From: Erinaceus europaeus
Lineage: Eukaryota; Chordata; Mammalia; Eulipotyphla; Erinaceidae
Direction of reading: 5' to 3'
Assembly (NCBI RefSeq): GCF_950295315.1
Contig: NC_080164.1
Coordinates: 11,457,220 to 11,521,219, forward strand
DNA: 64,000 nt
Positions within the stretch are counted from its first letter, which is position 1, and each line of letters starts with the position of its first letter. The notes below the pieces were generated by a model. The model worked only from the letters and a program-made list of their open reading frames with translations. It was not told the DNA's origin and searched no databases. The translations under genes and the position numbers were made by a program. Positions 20,932-32,412 of this stretch are shown here, piece by piece.

Positions 20932-21440
20932 ATATAGTTCTATTATAAGGGGCACACAGTCTATTATCTCTTAATAATAACCTTAAGTAAATGTTGAACA
21001 CAAAAGGTCTAAATTTATTTCTGGCCTTATGCATCAGTTATGTGCTATGTGATGGCTAAAAATAATCAAGTGTATTCTTACACAGAGTTTATATGTGTGT
21101 ACCTGTGCTTTGTGTGTATCTATCTCTTCCAGATTCAGTGCACAGTTATCCTGTCTGGTGATAAGTATTTGCAAAAATTAAAAGGCCTTAAGTGAGCCAC
21201 ATCATAATAAAAATGGCTGTTTTCTCCCTCTTGTTCCTTATGTACATTTTTCCTATTTGTTTCCGCCCATTTCTCTTCATTGTCTCAGCAGTTCTCTATC
21301 TGAAATCCATACTGATCCTCAACTCCTCTGTCATCGTCCACACCCAGGTCTTCATGACAGTTCTTTGAGATTCTACGGAATCTCGGCTTCAACTGTACTG
21401 TTTTGTCGCGCTCCAGTTCCTCCATGCTGCTGTCAGAGAA
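20932..21440. other. unassigned sequence with a small CpG patch
   Basis: No gene recognised. CpGs cluster at about 21265, 21334, 21377, 21382 and 21406-21408, higher than the surroundings. Confidence 0.4.
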
Positions 21441-21830
21441 TTCTTTTGTGAACCTATAAAATTGGGTTTTGATACTCCTGTTTACTTTTTCTCAGGGTTA
21501 AAGCTCAACTTGTTAAAATTTTGAATGCACCCATTTGTGACAACCTTCCTGCAAATTTGTATAAAATCTGAGGCATGGTGCTCAACCCTCTGAAAGCCCC
21601 CTCTATGAGATGGTACTTGTTTTTATGACACCGTCTTTTTTTTTATGACACCATTTTCTAGTCTCTGGGATCTTTTTCTACTTTTCCATCTGTTTACTGT
21701 ATCTGTCTGTATGTCTCACTCTAGTGGCCTAGACAAAGCGAGGACTGAAGACCAATATTGCATTCCTCTGGGTTACAGGTTCCACTATCAGAATTTTTCC
21801 TTTTTTTTCCCCCTAACACTGTGAATAAAT
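21440..21830 (+). mobile_element. possible L2 LINE fragment
   Basis: The succession TTTTGATACTCCTGTTTAC, AGGGTTAAAGCTCAACTTG, later TCTGTCTGTATGTCTCACTCTAG and TTGCATTCCTCTGGG follows the order of the L2 3' region, but identity is low. Confidence 0.35.
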
Positions 21831-22032
21831 CAATCCTGACCTAAGTATTGTGAATTTTGGGTGAAGGATAACTGTGCATTCTTAAGGTTTACATACTATC
21901 TATAGCATAACTTGGCCAAATTCATGACTTGTGGTGAATTAAAGAACTTGACTTAGCTTCAAAAAAAATAATAAGCATTTAGTGGGAAAAAAAAACTTGG
22001 AAGTGAACTCTAAAACCAATGAGAAGATCTCA

Positions 22033-22245
22033 AGGGGGCTAGGTAGTGACACATCTAGCTGAGCACACACGTTACAATGCACAAGGACCCAGGTTTCAGT
22101 CCCCAGTCCCTACCTGCATGGGGGAAGCTATGTGTATGGTAATGCAGTGTTGCTGGAGTCTGTCTCTCTCCCTCTCTATCATCACCTTCCTTCTCAGTTT
22201 TTGGCTGTCCCTAACCAATAAATAAATAAAGGTAATAGAAACAAC
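22033..22245 (+). mobile_element. SINE-B
   Basis: GGGGGCTAGGTAGTGACACATCTAGCTGAG head, CCAGGTTTCAGTCCCCAGTC (B box degraded), GGGGAAGCTATGTGTATGG and a CCAATAAATAAATAAAGG tail. Confidence 0.88.
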
Positions 22246-22287
22246 TAAAAATAAACCCTGAAAACTTCTAGAAATATTTCTATGGGG

Positions 22288-22570
22288 GGAGTTGGGCGGT
22301 AGCACAGTGAATTAAGCACATGTGGTGCAAAGTGCAAGTACCGACTTAAGGATCCCGGTTTGAGACCCCGGCTCCCCACCTGCAGGGGAGTCGCTTCATA
22401 GGCTGTGAAGCAGGTATGCAGGTGTCTGTCTTTTTCTCCCTCTCTCTGTCTTCCCCTCCTCTCTCCATTTCTCTGTCCTATCCAACAACGACGACATCAT
22501 TAACAATAACTACAACAGTAAAAACAGCAAGGGCAAAAGGGAATAAATAAATAAATAAATAAATAAATAT
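22288..22570 (+). mobile_element. SINE-A, full length with target duplication
   Basis: GGAGTTGGGCGGTAGCACAG head (A box), CCCGGTTTGAGACCC B box, hairpin segment, CAACAACGACGACATC tail and (AAAT)n. ATATTTCTATGGGG flanks it at 22274-22287 and 22582-22595. Confidence 0.95.
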
Positions 22571-22671
22571 TTTTAAAAGATATATTTCTATGGGGACTTT
22601 TTTTTTGAGCCCAAATAAGTGGAGTCAGTTTCCAGAGTCCCTTGCTGTGTATAGGATACAAATAACTTCTG

Positions 22672-22790
22672 TTTTACTTTTTTTTGAATAAAGACAGAGA
22701 GATAAGAGTGGGGCAGACAGCGCCAAAAGTTTGTGCACTGGGATCCAGGCTCAAAACTGGATGTAGTAAGACAGCACACTATTATTCACT
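22672..22790 (-). mobile_element. SINE-B, antisense, degraded
   Basis: Retains the AATAAAGACAGAGAGATAAGAG side, GTGCACTGGGATCCAGGCTC and a short reverse head. The hairpin segment is missing. Confidence 0.5.
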
Positions 22791-22794
22791 GACA

Positions 22795-23254
22795 CTAAGG
22801 CAAAACAGCTTCATCACCCAACTTACTTCTCAGACTTGATTTCAGAGTGAGGATAGCCTTTGGTTTTGGTAGTAGAAGATATAATTTTGTTCCTGTTAAA
22901 ACTTTTCAAAAGATCCATGTGGTGCTGCAAACTATTTTGAAATGGACCCCATATTCTTAGCAAAGTTACCATATTTTCAATGTTATTTTCTTCTATAGGT
23001 AATCTTTGGAAGAATACATCCCCAATTTTCTGAAAGTTTTACTTGCTTGCTTAATTAATTTTGTAAGATAGAACCAGCATGGATCAAGACACAGAAACAC
23101 ACAAGTGAAAATGAGATGCTTGATTTTTACTCTAGTACGTGGTGTTTAAGGTGGTGTGGCTAAGTCCACTGATTGGGGGGAACAGTAGATTTCTGGCTAT
23201 TAAACTAAAATGAGGTTATATGAATCTCAGAATTTCAATAATACAAATAACTAT
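22795..23254. other. unassigned sequence, no gene seen
   Basis: AT-rich. No recognised feature. Confidence 0.4.
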
Positions 23255-23510
23255 TACCATGCAAATTTTTTTATTGATTACCTACTATCTGCTAAACTGA
23301 AGTAAGGCCTTGATAATTTCTAATTTAATCCTCTCAAAAGCAGTTGGTAGGTGTAAAAAATAGAAGCACAGAGAGGTAAGAAATCTGTCCAACATGACAG
23401 AACTATTATTAGTTAAATATATATATATATAAATTATTAGAGTCCATATGACTCCACAATTCATATTCATAACACTCTCTTTCCATTTCACCAAAACTGC
23501 CACCAAATTC
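23255..23510 (+). mobile_element. MIR SINE, ancient
   Basis: AATTTAATCCTCTCAAAAGCAG, GTAAAAAATAGAAGCACAGAGAGGTAAG (the MIR GAGGCACAGAGAGGTTAAG motif), CTGTCCAACATGACAGAACTATTA, then GAGTCCATATGACTCCAC. A short (AT)n has grown at 23417-23432. Confidence 0.78.
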
Positions 23511-23607
23511 AAATTAAGTTGTGTAGATTCAACATGTTTGGTGGATTCAACATGTTTGGTGGACATCATTGACAAACACTGTGCTTCTCATATTGTGCAA
23601 TCTTGAG

Positions 23608-23609
<2 letters not shown>

Positions 23610-23634
<25 letters not shown>
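23610..23634. repeat. (CA)n microsatellite
   Basis: About 11 CA units. Confidence 0.93.
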
Positions 23635-23638
<4 letters not shown>

Positions 23639-23748
23639 GTGTGACCTGACTTCACGGCTCACTCCTCATGGTACTGGGAGAAGCTTCCATGCTCTGTTTT
23701 TCTCTTTTTATCTGAAAAAACTTGGTCTTCAATGAGGAAGTCATGATC

Positions 23749-23753
<5 letters not shown>

Positions 23754-23808
<55 letters not shown>

Positions 23809-23860
23809 AATGCAATATATTATAATATGTAATATATATATATATACACACAATATTTCT
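23754..23860. repeat. (TA)n microsatellite with degenerate extension
   Basis: 25 uninterrupted TA units at 23754-23804, then AT-only sequence to about 23850. Self-complementary, able to extrude a cruciform. Confidence 0.96.
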
Positions 23861-23861
23861 C

Positions 23862-24420
23862 TACAGTAAGTGATGGCTCTCCAAAAAGAAGTTTAGATTG
23901 TGTTTTGTTTATATATTTATTTCTGTTTGTTTGTTTTGAGCTGTAATGTGTCTACTCATGTTACCTCTGGAACAGAGAGGTAACACCTCTGGATGCAGTC
24001 ACAGGGACACTCTATTATCAAGTGATCCTGAGACAGGAGCAGGTGCCCATAAGGGAGAGAACTCATCAGCAGTACCCATCAGGGTAGAGCAGAGTATGTC
24101 TGTGACACAGGACACTTGTCAGTATTTCCTGCCATCTAGGGCTTTAATCAGAAGCTGAAAGACTGCTATGAAGGATGCTGTAGACAGGAGCCCAGAGGGA
24201 CTTTGAGGTCATATGTCCTGTGAGTGTCCCTTCAGAGGTTAAAACATATAATCAAGCTAGGGCTCTGGTGACTCTTGCCCTAATCGGTGGACCATGCAGG
24301 TGTTATATCACATATTCCATAATTCAGAGTCAGAAGAGCTCCCGGCATGACTCGGACAGTGGCAGACGTGACATCTCAATGTCTTTACTAGTTTCTGACA
24401 GATATGGGATATCAACACTT
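23862..24420. other. unassigned sequence, no gene seen
   Basis: Moderate GC content with short open frames at 23946-24158 and 24220-24495. No domain, no exon-like border. Confidence 0.4.
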
Positions 24421-24425
24421 AAGTC

Positions 24426-24705
24426 TTTTTTTTTTTTTTGCCCTCAGGGTTGTTGCTGGGGCTCAGTGCCTGCACTAGGAATCCACTGCTCCTAGAGGCT
24501 ATTCCCCCATTTTTTGTTGCCCTTGTTATTTATTGGATAGGACAGAAAGAAATGGAGAGATGAGGGGAAGACAGAGGGGGGAGAGTGCCTGCACTAGGAA
24601 TCCACTGCTCCTAGAGCCAGTCCCCCATTTTTTTGTTGCCCTTGTTATTTATTGGATAGGACAGAGAGAAATGGAGACCTGCTTCACTGCCTTTATGGGC
24701 TTAGA
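24426..24705 (-). mobile_element. SINE-A long form, antisense, with an internal tandem duplication
   Basis: The reverse long-form tail (GTTGCTGGGGCTCAGTGCC) leads into GTTGCCCTTGTTATTTATTGG. A unit of about 119 bases beginning GTGCCTGCACTAGGAATCC at 24465 repeats at 24585. The second unit ends in GAAATGGAGACCTGCTTCAC, so the element lacks most of its head. Probably replication slippage after insertion. Confidence 0.85.
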
Positions 24706-24787
24706 GAGTAGCAAAATCTTCTTTACCAGAGAGTGAGCTAAGTGGCAGACCATTGGAGATAGAGTACAAGGATTAAAAGTTTCTGGA

Positions 24788-24980
24788 AGCCAGACCTTCC
24801 ACCTTCTGTACCCCATAATGACCCTGGGTGCATACTCCCTGAGGGTTAAAGAATTGGAAAGCTATCAGGGGAGGGGATGGGATATGGAGTTTTGGTGGTG
24901 GGAACTGTGTGGAGTTGTACCCCTCTTATCCTATGGTTTGTGTCAGTGTTTCCTTTTTATAAATAAAAATTATATTAAGA
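24788..24980 (+). mobile_element. L1-Y 3' end with target duplication
   Basis: Runs from AGCCAGACCTTCCACC to TCCTTTTTATAAATAAAAAT. Flanks AAGTTTCTGGA (24777-24787) and AAGGTTCTGGA (24981-24991), one mismatch. 5'-truncated to about 190 bases. Confidence 0.9.
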
Positions 24981-24991
24981 AAGGTTCTGGA

Positions 24992-25150
24992 GCTGAACGT
25001 TGATGTACCTGGTGGAACAAGTACCTGGTCCAGACCCCACCTGAAGAGGTGAGCAGTGCCGCAGTGATGCAAGTGTTTCTCTCTCTCCCTCCCCCATTAG
25101 CTCCCCCTTCTTTCTCAGTTTCCATCTGAATTTATCAAAAATGAAAAGAA
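24992..25150 (+). mobile_element. SINE-B, shortened
   Basis: Begins GCTGAACGTTGATGTACCTGG, continues with AGACCCCACCTGAAGAGG, lacks most of the hairpin segment, then TC block and AATTTATCAAAAATG. Confidence 0.65.
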
Positions 25151-25202
25151 AAGGAAGGAAATAAGGAAGGAAGTAATTAAGGGAGAGAGACAGACAGAGA
25201 CA

Positions 25203-25440
25203 GAGGAGGCTGCAGTAATTTCATAATTGCTATGCAAAGAAACTTTCATGTCTGAGGCCTAAAAGTCTCAGGTTCAATCTCTGGCATCACCATAAGGCAA
25301 AGCATATCGGTATTCTCATAAAAAAGGGGAGGGGAAATAAAAGGGGGAAAAGAGAGAAAGAAATGATTGACAGTTGCCAAAAATAATGTATTCATGGTGC
25401 CTGTCCCCAGCCCCATTGATAACCCCAGTGAAAATAAATG
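25203..25440 (+). mobile_element. SINE-C with long-form tail
   Basis: GAGGCTGCAGTAATTTCATAATTGC head, AAGTCTCAGGTTCAATCTCTGGC (B box), CATCACCATAAGGCAAAG, an A/G-rich stretch, then GCCTGTCCCCAGCCCCATTGATAACC resembling the extra tail segment. Confidence 0.65.
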
Positions 25441-26215
25441 AACAACAATAAAAAATTTAAATATCTCTTTTGACAGAAAGATGTGGGAAAATATTGCATA
25501 AAATAATAGATAGCATATTTCCATTTACAAAAATGGCTTCTCCAGATGACTTACTCTGTAATTTCAATCTCAGCTTTTCCTACCACCCACTTGCTTGATC
25601 TAGTGGTTATTTGTTCTAGCTCCTGCTAGGGAACCTTACCATCTCATCTTCCTGGTCAGCGTCAGGGAAGTATATATTTGATCTTCATTTCAAAGGGATT
25701 GACATTGGGCACCGATGTTCCCTAGTACTGTACTCCTCACATGTGATAGAGTCAGAGTCCATACCTGGGCTGTGCTCATCTCAATGCAGGCAGCCTCCCA
25801 GTTGAGTTATCTTACTGGTCCTAACATTCATTTTAAATGCAATATGAAGATAGTCTGTATTCAGTAGACAGTGGCAGTTCTATTGAAATTATTGCTTTCC
25901 TATGTTAGCAGGAGAAAAATAATAGTGATTCTGTGTTCAAGATGAACTAGAGTGAACTTCTGATCATACTGGGTTGTTGGGAAAGACATGACGTATTTTT
26001 CTGGTTTTCAAAGCAAAAATGTGTCATGACTTTTCCAACAATCTGATACCATCTCCTCCTTCCATATTTCCACAATCTCCTCCAAATAACTGAGTGATTA
26101 GAATCTGAGCTATTGGTATTTAAGCTTGAATCAGATAACATCTGTAAGTATAGTAAGCTGGTTTAAGAACTGGTATGAAATCCATATAACAGAAGATTAC
26201 ATAGAAGTTAGAGTG
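25441..26215. other. unassigned, weak old-SINE trace at 25720-25825
   Basis: The minus strand of 25720-25825 resembles a degraded tRNA-like SINE, but the match is weak. The rest is featureless. Confidence 0.35.
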
Positions 26216-26218
26216 AAG

Positions 26219-26420
26219 GGGCCAGGTGGTGGCTGGAACACCTGATTGAATGCAAGTGTTACAGTGCACAAGGACCTGGGTTCGAGCCTCTGGTCCCCAC
26301 CTGAAGGAGGAAAGGTTGACAAGTGTTGAAGCAGGTCTGCAGGTGTCTCTCTGACTCTCTAACTATCTCCCCATTCCTCTTAATTTCTGGCTGTCTCTAT
26401 CTAATAAAAATGAAGATCAA
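26219..26420 (+). mobile_element. SINE-B
   Basis: GGGGCCAGGTGGTGGCTGGAACACCTGATTG head, GGACCTGGGTTCGAGCCTC B box, AAGGTTGACAAGTGTTGAAGC, CTGTCTCTATCTAATAAAAATG tail. Confidence 0.92.
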
Positions 26421-26568
26421 AAGAAAAAACAACAGTGAGAATTACTGAATCATGGCCACATAAAAGGAGGAAGGGAGGAAGGACACTCAAGTGTACATGA
26501 TATACAGCCCTACACAGATAGTGTTAAACCAAAACTTGTGATTTTTCTGTGGAAAAAATCATTGAGAG

Positions 26569-26855
26569 GGAGTCAGGTAGTAACAAAACAGGTTAAGTGC
26601 AGGTGGGGCCAAGTGCAAGGACCTGCGCAAGGATCCTGGTTCGAGCCCCTGGTTCCCCTGTGAAGGGGAGCTGCTTCACAGGCAGTGAAGCAGCTCTGCA
26701 GGTGTCTGTCTTTCTCTCCCCCTTGCTGTCTTCCCCTCCTCTCTCCATTTCTCTCTATCCTATCCAACAACAATGACATCATCAACAACAATAATAATAA
26801 CTACAACAATTAAACAAGGGAAACAAAGGGGAATATGTAAATAAATATTTTTTAA
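26569..26855 (+). mobile_element. SINE-A
   Basis: GGGAGTCAGGTAGTAACAAAAC head, TCCTGGTTCGAGCCCC B box at 26635-26650, GGGGAGCTGCTTCACAGGCAG, complete TC block, CAACAACAATGACATC tail. Confidence 0.95.
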
Positions 26856-26859
26856 AAAG

Positions 26860-27855
26860 TATTGCGAGAATCCAAATAACCATTTTGGGATTCTTTCTTT
26901 CTTTCTCATCTTTTCTTAAAATGTCACCAAAGTGAGCTATTTTGGTTTAGGAACTTTTCTTTATGAAGAGTATATTCTAATGAAAATATTAGACAAAATA
27001 TATTTAGACAGAAGAAACCTCATGGGACCTCTTTTTGAATTTAAGTGTACAAAGTGATTTCACTAAGATAATGGAGACATTTTACTGGAATTTTTCTTTT
27101 TTCCCCATAGGGAAGAGTTTCTGCTAGTATACATTCTAAACTGGTTGGTTCTAACAAGGTTGAGAGAAGGTGAAATTAACTGCACCCCTGCCTGTTCACA
27201 GATTCTAAGGGCCAAAGGCTATTGAAAGGAGGGTGTGCAGGCATCAACTCCCACTCCCTCCCCCCAAAAAAAATTTCCCACTTGTGAGATTCCCAACTGT
27301 ACTCTATATATCAGAAGGATCTCTCTGCCTCCAGCTTCTGGGATTCTGGAACTGCTTAATTTGTGATAAAGATATGTCCACAGTCATTCACATAAAAAGT
27401 GGCTCACAGGATTTATGCCCTGTTTTCAAAAGTGTGTCTCTTGGAGCACCAGAACCGTAAAATGACCACTGATGTCCCAGATGACTATGAGTTGCAGAGA
27501 CAATTACATGTGAGAAAGACCTCATTACAGAATGCCTCAAAGAGTTGAATATTATATTAGATTCTGTGGGGTGGGTGTCTGAGTTGAGATCCAAATGAGT
27601 TATATTCCTTTGACCTCTTTAAACAGAATTCAGGTTACCTTAGAAGGTGGGAGTAAGTTTCAGAATTACCATGAAGGGAGCGTTTTTCCTCGTCAGGACC
27701 AGCAAGTACTAACTGAACATACTCAACATTGTTGAGAGGCCAGCTGTGAGTTGGCTAAAAGCCACCAATTGAGAATATGTAGGGTCAGCAAAGTGTTAAA
27801 AAGAAACACTAAGTTTATAAATTAGGTACCTATGGTTGAAGTAACGACTTTATCA
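26860..27855. other. single-copy-looking DNA, no gene seen
   Basis: About 1 kb without a recognised repeat. A 75-codon frame at 27233-27460 has a proline/serine-biased start and no domain. Confidence 0.45.
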
Positions 27856-27857
27856 AT

Positions 27858-28182
27858 TGTTTCTCAGAGAGAAGTTCCTCTTTCCTCCTGCAACCTTACC
27901 TGCTTCCTCAGTTCTTTTAAGACTCAGTACAAGTGTCAATTTGCAAGAGATGTTTTACTGGAGATGCTTCTATGAAAAGGAAGCCCATCAAGATCACTAC
28001 CCCCTTCATTTGCACCCTATAGTCTTTGGCACCAATTATCTGCTATCTGTTTATTGCTTGTCTTTCATGAAAAGAGAGAGTCATTCTTAGGAAAGCAGGG
28101 TCTTTATCTTTTATTAATCACCCCCATATCTCAGATGCATAGCAGTATACCTGCAATAATGGAGCTCAATAAATATTTAAAA
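27858..28182 (+). mobile_element. L2 LINE 3' end, ancient
   Basis: GACTCAGTACAAGTGTCAATTTG, GCAGGGTCTTTATCTTTTATT, CATATCTCAGATGCATAGCAGTATACC and GAGCTCAATAAATATTTAAAATG follow the L2 3' terminus (GCTCAATAAATGTTTG-type end). Confidence 0.72.
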
Positions 28183-28650
28183 TGTCTTTTTTTCTTTTCC
28201 AAATACATTTTTATTGATCTCACATTGATTTTATGACTGTCTATAAGTCCAGATGTAGAGCATTATAATTCTACATCCCACACAACCTCTTGAACACCAT
28301 CTAAAGTCTAGAGTCTTTTAAAATAGAAAGTATTGATGCAGCTCTGATACAACATTAGCATTTGGCTGCTAGTTATATTCTCTTTTTATTTTATTTTGTC
28401 TGCCTGAAAATTTCTGCACATTCTTTAACTTTAGCAAGGACAGTTTTCTTTGAAATATTCTACTAGACCCTCTCAGACATATATCTCTGTCCTGAAAGTT
28501 TGGGGCCTTTTCAATAAGATCTGACAACACCAGTCTCCTCTGGCTTTTCATTAATCTGATATCAGTCATTCTGAGGTTTCCCAGAGTAATCCAAAACTTG
28601 AGATTCTCAAGGTCTAGTGAACTCTTTCCCTAGCATTTACAGTCCTTAAA
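28183..28650. other. unassigned sequence, no gene seen
   Basis: AT-rich. A minus-strand open frame at 28369-28569 has no recognised domain. Confidence 0.4.
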
Positions 28651-28662
28651 ATATGACTGGTA

Positions 28663-28935
28663 AGAGAGAGGCAGACTGGGAGTATGGGTCGACCAGTCAA
28701 CGCCCATGTTCAGCAGGTAAGCAATTACAGAAGCCAGACCTTCCACCTTCTGCAACCCACAATGACCCTGGGTCCATACTCCCAGAGGGATAGAGACTGG
28801 GAAAGCTATGAGGGGAGGGGATGGGATATGGAGACCGGGTGGTGGGAATTGTGTGGAGTTGTACCCCTCCTATCCTACTGTTTTGTTAATGCCTTCTTTC
28901 ATAAATTAATTAATTAATTAATTAATTAATTAAAC
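28663..28935 (+). mobile_element. L1-Y 3' end with perfect target duplication
   Basis: Spans AGAGAGGCAGACTGGGAGT to TTCATAAATTAATTAATT. TATGACTGGTA flanks it (28652-28662 and 28936-28946). The tail is an (ATTA)n array rather than pure A. Confidence 0.93.
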
Positions 28936-28946
28936 TATGACTGGTA

Positions 28947-29375
28947 CTACTTGCAGAGTGGTATGTGAAAAAGAATCCAGAAAAAGTGATGACCCAGGCA
29001 CCAGTCCAGAAATTCTCCAAATTAGTTTTCCTATTGCCATTCACAGCTCTGTTCAGACTGTGCCATTCTCAGTGCATTTCTTGCTGCCAGAGAATTGTTG
29101 GGATATCAGCCTGCCTGAGGCAAGAGCTTCAGACCTGGAGTAAGTCCTCCACTGCTAGGAATGGCCCAGCATTGTGACTCTCTCAGAGGTTGTAAGTATA
29201 CTAGCATATACTTACAATTAATCTGAAAGAATATTCTCTCTCTCTCTGGGTTTTGTCTCCCACCTGGTTGTGGAGCACATATGCCCTGAACCTCTTCTAT
29301 TACACAAAGAGCATTTGAGTCCTTAAACGTCATCTAAATAGGCAATATAGTCTCTTTCACTATTTTCTGTTGTTT
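28947..29375. other. unassigned sequence, no gene seen
   Basis: A short TC run at 29238-29249. Three overlapping short open frames, none with a domain. Confidence 0.4.
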
Positions 29376-29379
29376 ATTT

Positions 29380-29935
29380 TTTTAATTAAGAGGCGAATGG
29401 TACAGTTTTTGGTACCTGGGTACAATTTCTCATCTCACTAAGATAGGGGTCTACAAAACACATTACCCCCAAGTAAGGTTCATCATCTTGTACCAGAAAC
29501 TAAAAGCTCCTCTTGTCCCACTTCTCTCCCAGTCCTCCTCCTTTCTCAAAGTCCAGAGTCATTTGCTTTGGTGTGATAAACTACCACAATCCAGATTTAC
29601 TTCATGTTTCCCCTGTCTGGTCTTGTTTCTTAAATTCTGTCCATGAGTAAGATCACTCCTTCCCTTTCTGCTTCATCTCACGCAACATAACTCCTTCATG
29701 CTCCATCCAAGATGAGGTGAAGAAGGCACTTCATCATTCTTAATAGCTGTGTGACAGCCCGCTGTGTATACATATCCCACCTTTCTTAGAAACTCACCTG
29801 TTATAACACCAAGTTTGAGCTATTACAAATTGCACTGTTATGAACATAGGTATACACAGATCTCTTTGGATGAGCATGTTTGTTCCCTTAGGCTATTTCT
29901 CACCATTTTCTAATGCAGTAACAGGGAATTAACCT
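29380..29935 (-). mobile_element. older L1 3' region, antisense
   Basis: The plus strand shows the typical reversed L1 ORF2-3'UTR order: CATGAGTAAGATCACTCC, CACGCAACATAACTCC, CATCATTCTTAATAGCTGTGTGAC, ACATATCCCACC, TTTGAGCTATTACAAATTGCACTGTTATGAACATAGG. The last part corresponds to the ORF2 end of mammalian L1s. Confidence 0.7.
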
Positions 29936-30129
29936 AAGCTTTCATGCATATTCTCCAGTGTTGAACCACCTCAAACACAATTTTGTACTGTATGTTTTAT
30001 ATGAAAGAAAGAAGGAGACATTGAAACTCTTTTCATGCCTCTGTTCTTGATGTGGTTCCAGGGATTTAGTCCAGGGTTTCACTCATGGAAGGTGTGCACT
30101 CTATGTACTGACTCATCTCTTTTCTCTCA

Positions 30130-30350
30130 ATTTTCTTTTTTTATCTATTTAATTTTTTATTTATTTACTTATTTGAGACAGAGAAAAACTGAAGAGAGAC
30201 AGAAAGACAGAAAGAGATAAAGAGACACCTGCAGCCTTACTTCATTGCTCATAAAGGTTTCCCCCTGCAGGTGGGGTCCAGGACCTTGAACCTGAGACTT
30301 TGCTCACTATAATGTGCATGTTTAACCAGGTGCATCATTGCCTAGCCTCC
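30130..30350 (-). mobile_element. SINE-B, antisense
   Basis: ATTTATTTACTTATTTGAGACAGAG, GTTTCCCCCTGCAGGTGGGG (30259-30278), ACCTTGAACCTGAGAC, reverse head GTGCATCATTGCCTAGCCTCC. Confidence 0.88.
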
Positions 30351-30397
30351 AGTTTTATTCTTCATAGGTATTAATCATTCACTTCATACTCAAGCTT

Positions 30398-30725
30398 TTT
30401 TTTTTGCCTTCAGGGTAATCGACGGGGCTCAGTGCCCGCTCCTGGAGGCCATTTTTTTCCCTTTTGTTACCCTGGTTGTTTTAACGTTGCTGTGGTTATG
30501 TTATCGTTGTTATTGATGCTGTAGTTGTTGGACAGGACAGAGAGAAATGGAGAGAGGAGGGGAAGACAGAGACGGGGAGAGAAAGAGAGATACTTGCAGA
30601 CACTCTTCACCAACTGTGAAGTGACTCCCCTGCAGGTGGGGAGCCGGAGACTAGAACCAGGATTCGCCAGTCCCCATGCTTTGTGCCATGTGCACTTAAC
30701 CCACTGTGCTACCACTGGATCCCCA
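30398..30725 (-). mobile_element. SINE-A long form, antisense
   Basis: The reverse long tail GTAATCGACGGGGCTCAGTGCC is followed by GTTACCCTGGTTGTTTTAACG, GTTGGACAGGACAGAGAG, hairpin at 30605-30625, head ending CTACCACTGGATCCCC. The short flanks TCAAGC (30390-30395 and 30727-30732) may be the target duplication. Confidence 0.92.
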
Positions 30726-30732
30726 GTCAAGC

Positions 30733-31635
30733 AATTTTAAAAGTGTCCAGATAATCTTTCCTTCTGGTTTGTGGTATTTAATATATGCTTTGTTGAGTGT
30801 AATAATCAATGCTATAATCCTCATTTGTTGTGATTACTAGGAAGCCTTAGTCAAAGACAAACCCCTTTATGTTCATGAACCCTGTAGGTTCACTCATATC
30901 CATCTCGAGGTCAGGAGTCCAGTGAAGTGTGCTTTCATCTCAATGTCACAGCTGTAGTATAAATGCATCAGTTAGGGTTTGATCAGAGACAATGAATCAA
31001 TAGGAGTAGCACATAAAGAGGTATTTGTTATAGAAACTGGTTCTTACACAATGATGAAAGCTTGGTAATCATATTTGAAATGCTATTACTCATGTTTCTA
31101 TCAAAGGGGCATGAAGTTAGCATGGCAGGGAAGAGAGATAGGAATCAGGGTGATTCAAGAAAAAACTTGATCCTCTAAGAATACGTTGGAATCAAGAAAA
31201 CAAATGGGACTCAGCTCAGATACATATATTCTCTCCAACCTTTCAACCTCAGTGATGTCAGTGACTTACAGAAGTCTTTTTTTTTTTTTCATCATCCTAC
31301 TAAAAAATGCACATAGAAAAGTCAAGAAGGAAATCTTGGCAAGATACAGGAACAGCTAATCTTTCTATTCTCCATGTCAATCAGAGAAACCATCAGATAA
31401 ATAGTTAGAAGCCTGTAGTGCCATCTCCCTCCCTACAGTAATCTTTGGAACTCTAGGATGTGATTGATGCTTTATTTCCACTTTACAAACGTCACATAAA
31501 ATGCATCTTGCCTGTGATAGCACAGATCTGTGCATGCTAGGATAGTCTAAGAAATATATACTGTCTCATTGATGTTGATACAAGTTTACTGTGGACCGTT
31601 TCTAGCTTGGCATTCACACACATCTTAAAATGTAG
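30733..31635. other. unassigned sequence, no gene seen
   Basis: No recognised feature. A T run of 13 at 31279-31291. Confidence 0.4.
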
Positions 31636-31845
31636 GAGTAGTGTATTGCACAAAGCAAAAGACTCTGGGGAAAGAGAGAAAGGAATAGGATAGAGGGGCT
31701 CTGGGCTCCTGGTACATGATGATTATAAAGAGCCTAAATTGAGTAACTAAGAGAATAACTTGAAGGTACCTACTATATATAGAGAGAGATCAGAGGTTGT
31801 GCCTATGTGTCAACACTGTATCATAAATTAACCTTCCTTAGAGTA
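31636..31845 (+). mobile_element. L1-O 3' fragment, diverged
   Basis: GTGTATTGCACAAAGCAAAAGACTCTGGGGAAAG matches the equivalent part of the 16.5 kb copy. Later sequence is degraded and ends with GAGTAGAAAAAAAATAC. Confidence 0.55.
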
Positions 31846-32250
31846 GAAAAAAAATACTATACTTAACTTTCAAAATAAAACCATAGTAAAAAAACCAAAC
31901 ATCTTTAAACCTTTTTATATGCAAAAATTCTTGTACAAACAAAGCAAGTTGTACTTGCTCCCAAAATATCAAATAAAATTTACTTGTATTTGGATGATTA
32001 TTTCTTCTGTCACAGAGTTATACAACACCTTTAAAATCCTATAACTTAAGCTTTGAGATGAAAACTTACCTACTATTTATACATATTATGTGAAATGAGA
32101 GAAATAGGGAAAAGGATAAAATATGTGACATAAACACAAATATGTTGGTGTTAAAATAAATTAGCATGACTGCTGCAGTTCTCATTAGTATATTCGTGTC
32201 ATAAAATTTTATAGTACTTATAATTGCCTTTTCCCCATTGCTCAGAGCAT
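31846..32250. other. AT-rich unassigned DNA
   Basis: No recognised feature. Confidence 0.4.
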
Positions 32251-32321
32251 ATTGCCTCAGTCTTCAATAAATGTCGGGGCTAATTTCAGTTCTTCATCTA
32301 CTGAGGCATCTCTAATAATCT

Positions 32322-32365
32322 CTCTCTCTCTCTCTCTCTCTCTCATACACACACACACACACACA

Positions 32366-32397
<32 letters not shown>

Positions 32398-32412
32398 TAC
32401 ACACACACACCT
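32322..32412. repeat. (TC)n-(AC)n compound microsatellite
   Basis: Eleven TC units are followed by about 33 AC units with two AT interruptions. Confidence 0.97.
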
